The notes below the pieces were generated by a model that saw nothing but the letters and a program-made list of their open reading frames with translations, had not been told where the DNA came from and searched no databases. 6,090 nucleotides of DNA from Betaproteobacteria bacterium. Its GTDB lineage: Bacteria; Pseudomonadota; Gammaproteobacteria; Burkholderiales; Rhodocyclaceae. This document shows positions 5,278-6,090 of this stretch, piece by piece (the stretch's first letter is position 1; the number at the start of each line of letters is the position of its first letter). The stretch spans positions 1 through 6,090 of the forward strand of contig JAGWUW010000172.1 in assembly GCA_028868235.1 (NCBI GenBank), given 5' to 3'. A program made the translations under genes and the position numbers.

Positions 5278-6090
5278 CAGAAGCGCTCCAGTTCCGGGAA
5301 TTTCAGTTCGCCGTGGTGCACATGCATGCGTCCGTATTCGGCACAGCGATGCAGGCTAGGAACCGCCTTGCCTGGATTGAGCAAGCCACCTTCGTCAAAC
5401 GCCTGCTTGACGCGGTGAAAAGCTTCCAGCTCGGGCGTCGTATATTGCACACACATTTGGTTGATTTTCTCGACACCGACCCCGTGCTCGCCAGTGATCG
5501 AGCCACCAAGCGCCACCGACAATTCGAGAATTTCCGCCCCGAAGGCTTCTGCCCGCTCCCAGTTACCGGGTTGGGACGCATCGTACATGATCAACGGATG
5601 CAGGTTGCCATCACCGGCATGAAAAACATTGGCACAGCGCAGGCCATATTTCCGCTCCATGGCGGCAATCGCCGATAGCATCTCGGCCAGTCGCCTGCGC
5701 GGGATAGTGCCGTCCATGCAGTAATAGTCTGGCGTAATACGTCCGACAGCCGGAAATGCAGCCTTACGCCCGGCCCAGAAACGCAAGCGCTCGGCCTCGG
5801 ATTGCGAAACACTGATGTTGCTAGCTCCGGCTTCCGTCAAAACGTCAGTAACACGGGCAATCTCCTCGGCCACCTCCTCCGGCGTGCCATCTGATTCGCA
5901 CAGCAAAATGGCTTCAGCATTCAAATCGTAGCCCGCCTTGACGAATGGCTCGACTGCAGCTGTCGCCGGCTTGTCCATCATCTCCAGGCCGGCGGGAATA
6001 ATACCGGCAGCGATGATTGCTGCCACAGCATCGCCGGCCTTTGCCACGTCGTTGAAGGAGGCCATGACAACCTGCGCCAATTCCGGCTTG
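5277..6090 (-). CDS. glcD: Glycolate oxidase catalytic subunit GlcD, C-terminal part
   Basis: This is the FAD-dependent subunit that oxidises glycolate (and related 2-hydroxy acids) to glyoxylate. The frame stays open to the window edge, so the 5' end and N-terminal FAD-binding domain lie beyond it; 270 C-terminal residues of a family of about 500 are visible. A TTG at 6080 is internal, because KPE precedes it in frame and the AFDDVAKAG-like conserved text runs through it. The visible part is the FAD-linked oxidase C-terminal domain: IIAAGIIPAGLEMMD, DYYCMDGTIPR, NVFHAGDGNLHPLI, GGSITGEHGVGVEKINQMC, GLLNPGKAVPSLHRCAEYG and the terminal MHVHHGELKFPELERF. These closely follow E. coli GlcD as I recall it. 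The two histidine/glycine motifs are typical of flavin and substrate contacts in this family. GlcD is the first of the three linked genes. Its promoter and any GlcC-type regulator are out of view. Confidence 0.96.
   Translation of the reverse strand, partial: KPELAQVVMASFNDVAKAGDAVAAIIAAGIIPAGLEMMDKPATAAVEPFVKAGYDLNAEAILLCESDGTPEEVAEEIARVTDVLTEAGASNISVSQSEAERLRFWAGRKAAFPAVGRITPDYYCMDGTIPRRRLAEMLSAIAAMERKYGLRCANVFHAGDGNLHPLIMYDASQPGNWERAEAFGAEILELSVALGGSITGEHGVGVEKINQMCVQYTTPELEAFHRVKQAFDEGGLLNPGKAVPSLHRCAEYGRMHVHHGELKFPELERF

Noticed and set aside
6078..6080. TTG on the minus strand as a start codon for GlcD
   Set aside because: The frame stays open upstream to the window edge and the text reads through as ordinary GlcD sequence. 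The protein would also be only about half the family length, so this is an internal leucine.
1..6090. CRISPR array, insertion sequence, tRNA or phage content
   Set aside because: No regularly spaced direct repeats, no transposase-like frame or terminal inverted repeats, and no tRNA cloverleaf were seen. The window is almost entirely filled by recognisable housekeeping-type genes.

Overview
The window looks like a piece of a GC-rich betaproteobacterial chromosome. Rhodocyclales-type relatives (Dechloromonas/Azonexus-like) are my best guess, from the close resemblance of RhlE, GlcD, GlcE and GlcF to proteobacterial families. This placement is inference from protein character, not a database match. 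Coding density is high, no gap exceeds 100 bases, and I see no mobile element, tRNA, rRNA or CRISPR array.

Layout: (1) Bases 1-475, plus strand, hold the last 36 codons of a sensor histidine kinase. It overlaps by four bases (ATGA) a single-domain CheY-like response regulator, so the two form a two-component pair. (2) Bases 476-567 hold an inverted repeat followed by a good promoter. Its TATAAT lies so close to the next ATG that the downstream mRNA is probably leaderless. (3) Bases 568-2061, plus strand, encode a DEAD-box RNA helicase of the RhlE subfamily with all core motifs intact. (4) A symmetrical hairpin at 2066-2094, with A and T tracts on both sides, sits between convergent genes and should terminate transcription in both directions. 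(5) Bases 2117-2914, minus strand, encode a PP2C-type serine/threonine protein phosphatase. (6) Bases 2993-6090, minus strand, hold the glycolate oxidase genes in the order glcD (5' part outside the window), glcE, glcF, joined by two TGATG junctions.

GlcD and GlcE (FAD-binding) and GlcF (two 4Fe-4S clusters plus CCG domains) together form the membrane-associated glycolate dehydrogenase, which oxidises glycolate to glyoxylate and passes electrons to the respiratory chain. The phosphatase lies 77 bases downstream of glcF on the same strand. It has a strong ribosome binding site and a possible promoter of its own, so it may be cotranscribed with glcDEF or independent.

Most of the window is ordinary core-genome content. 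I did not find a convincing undescribed system. The points most worth a second look are the apparently leaderless rhlE transcript with a dyad abutting its promoter, the two-way terminator, and the phosphatase with no partner kinase in view.
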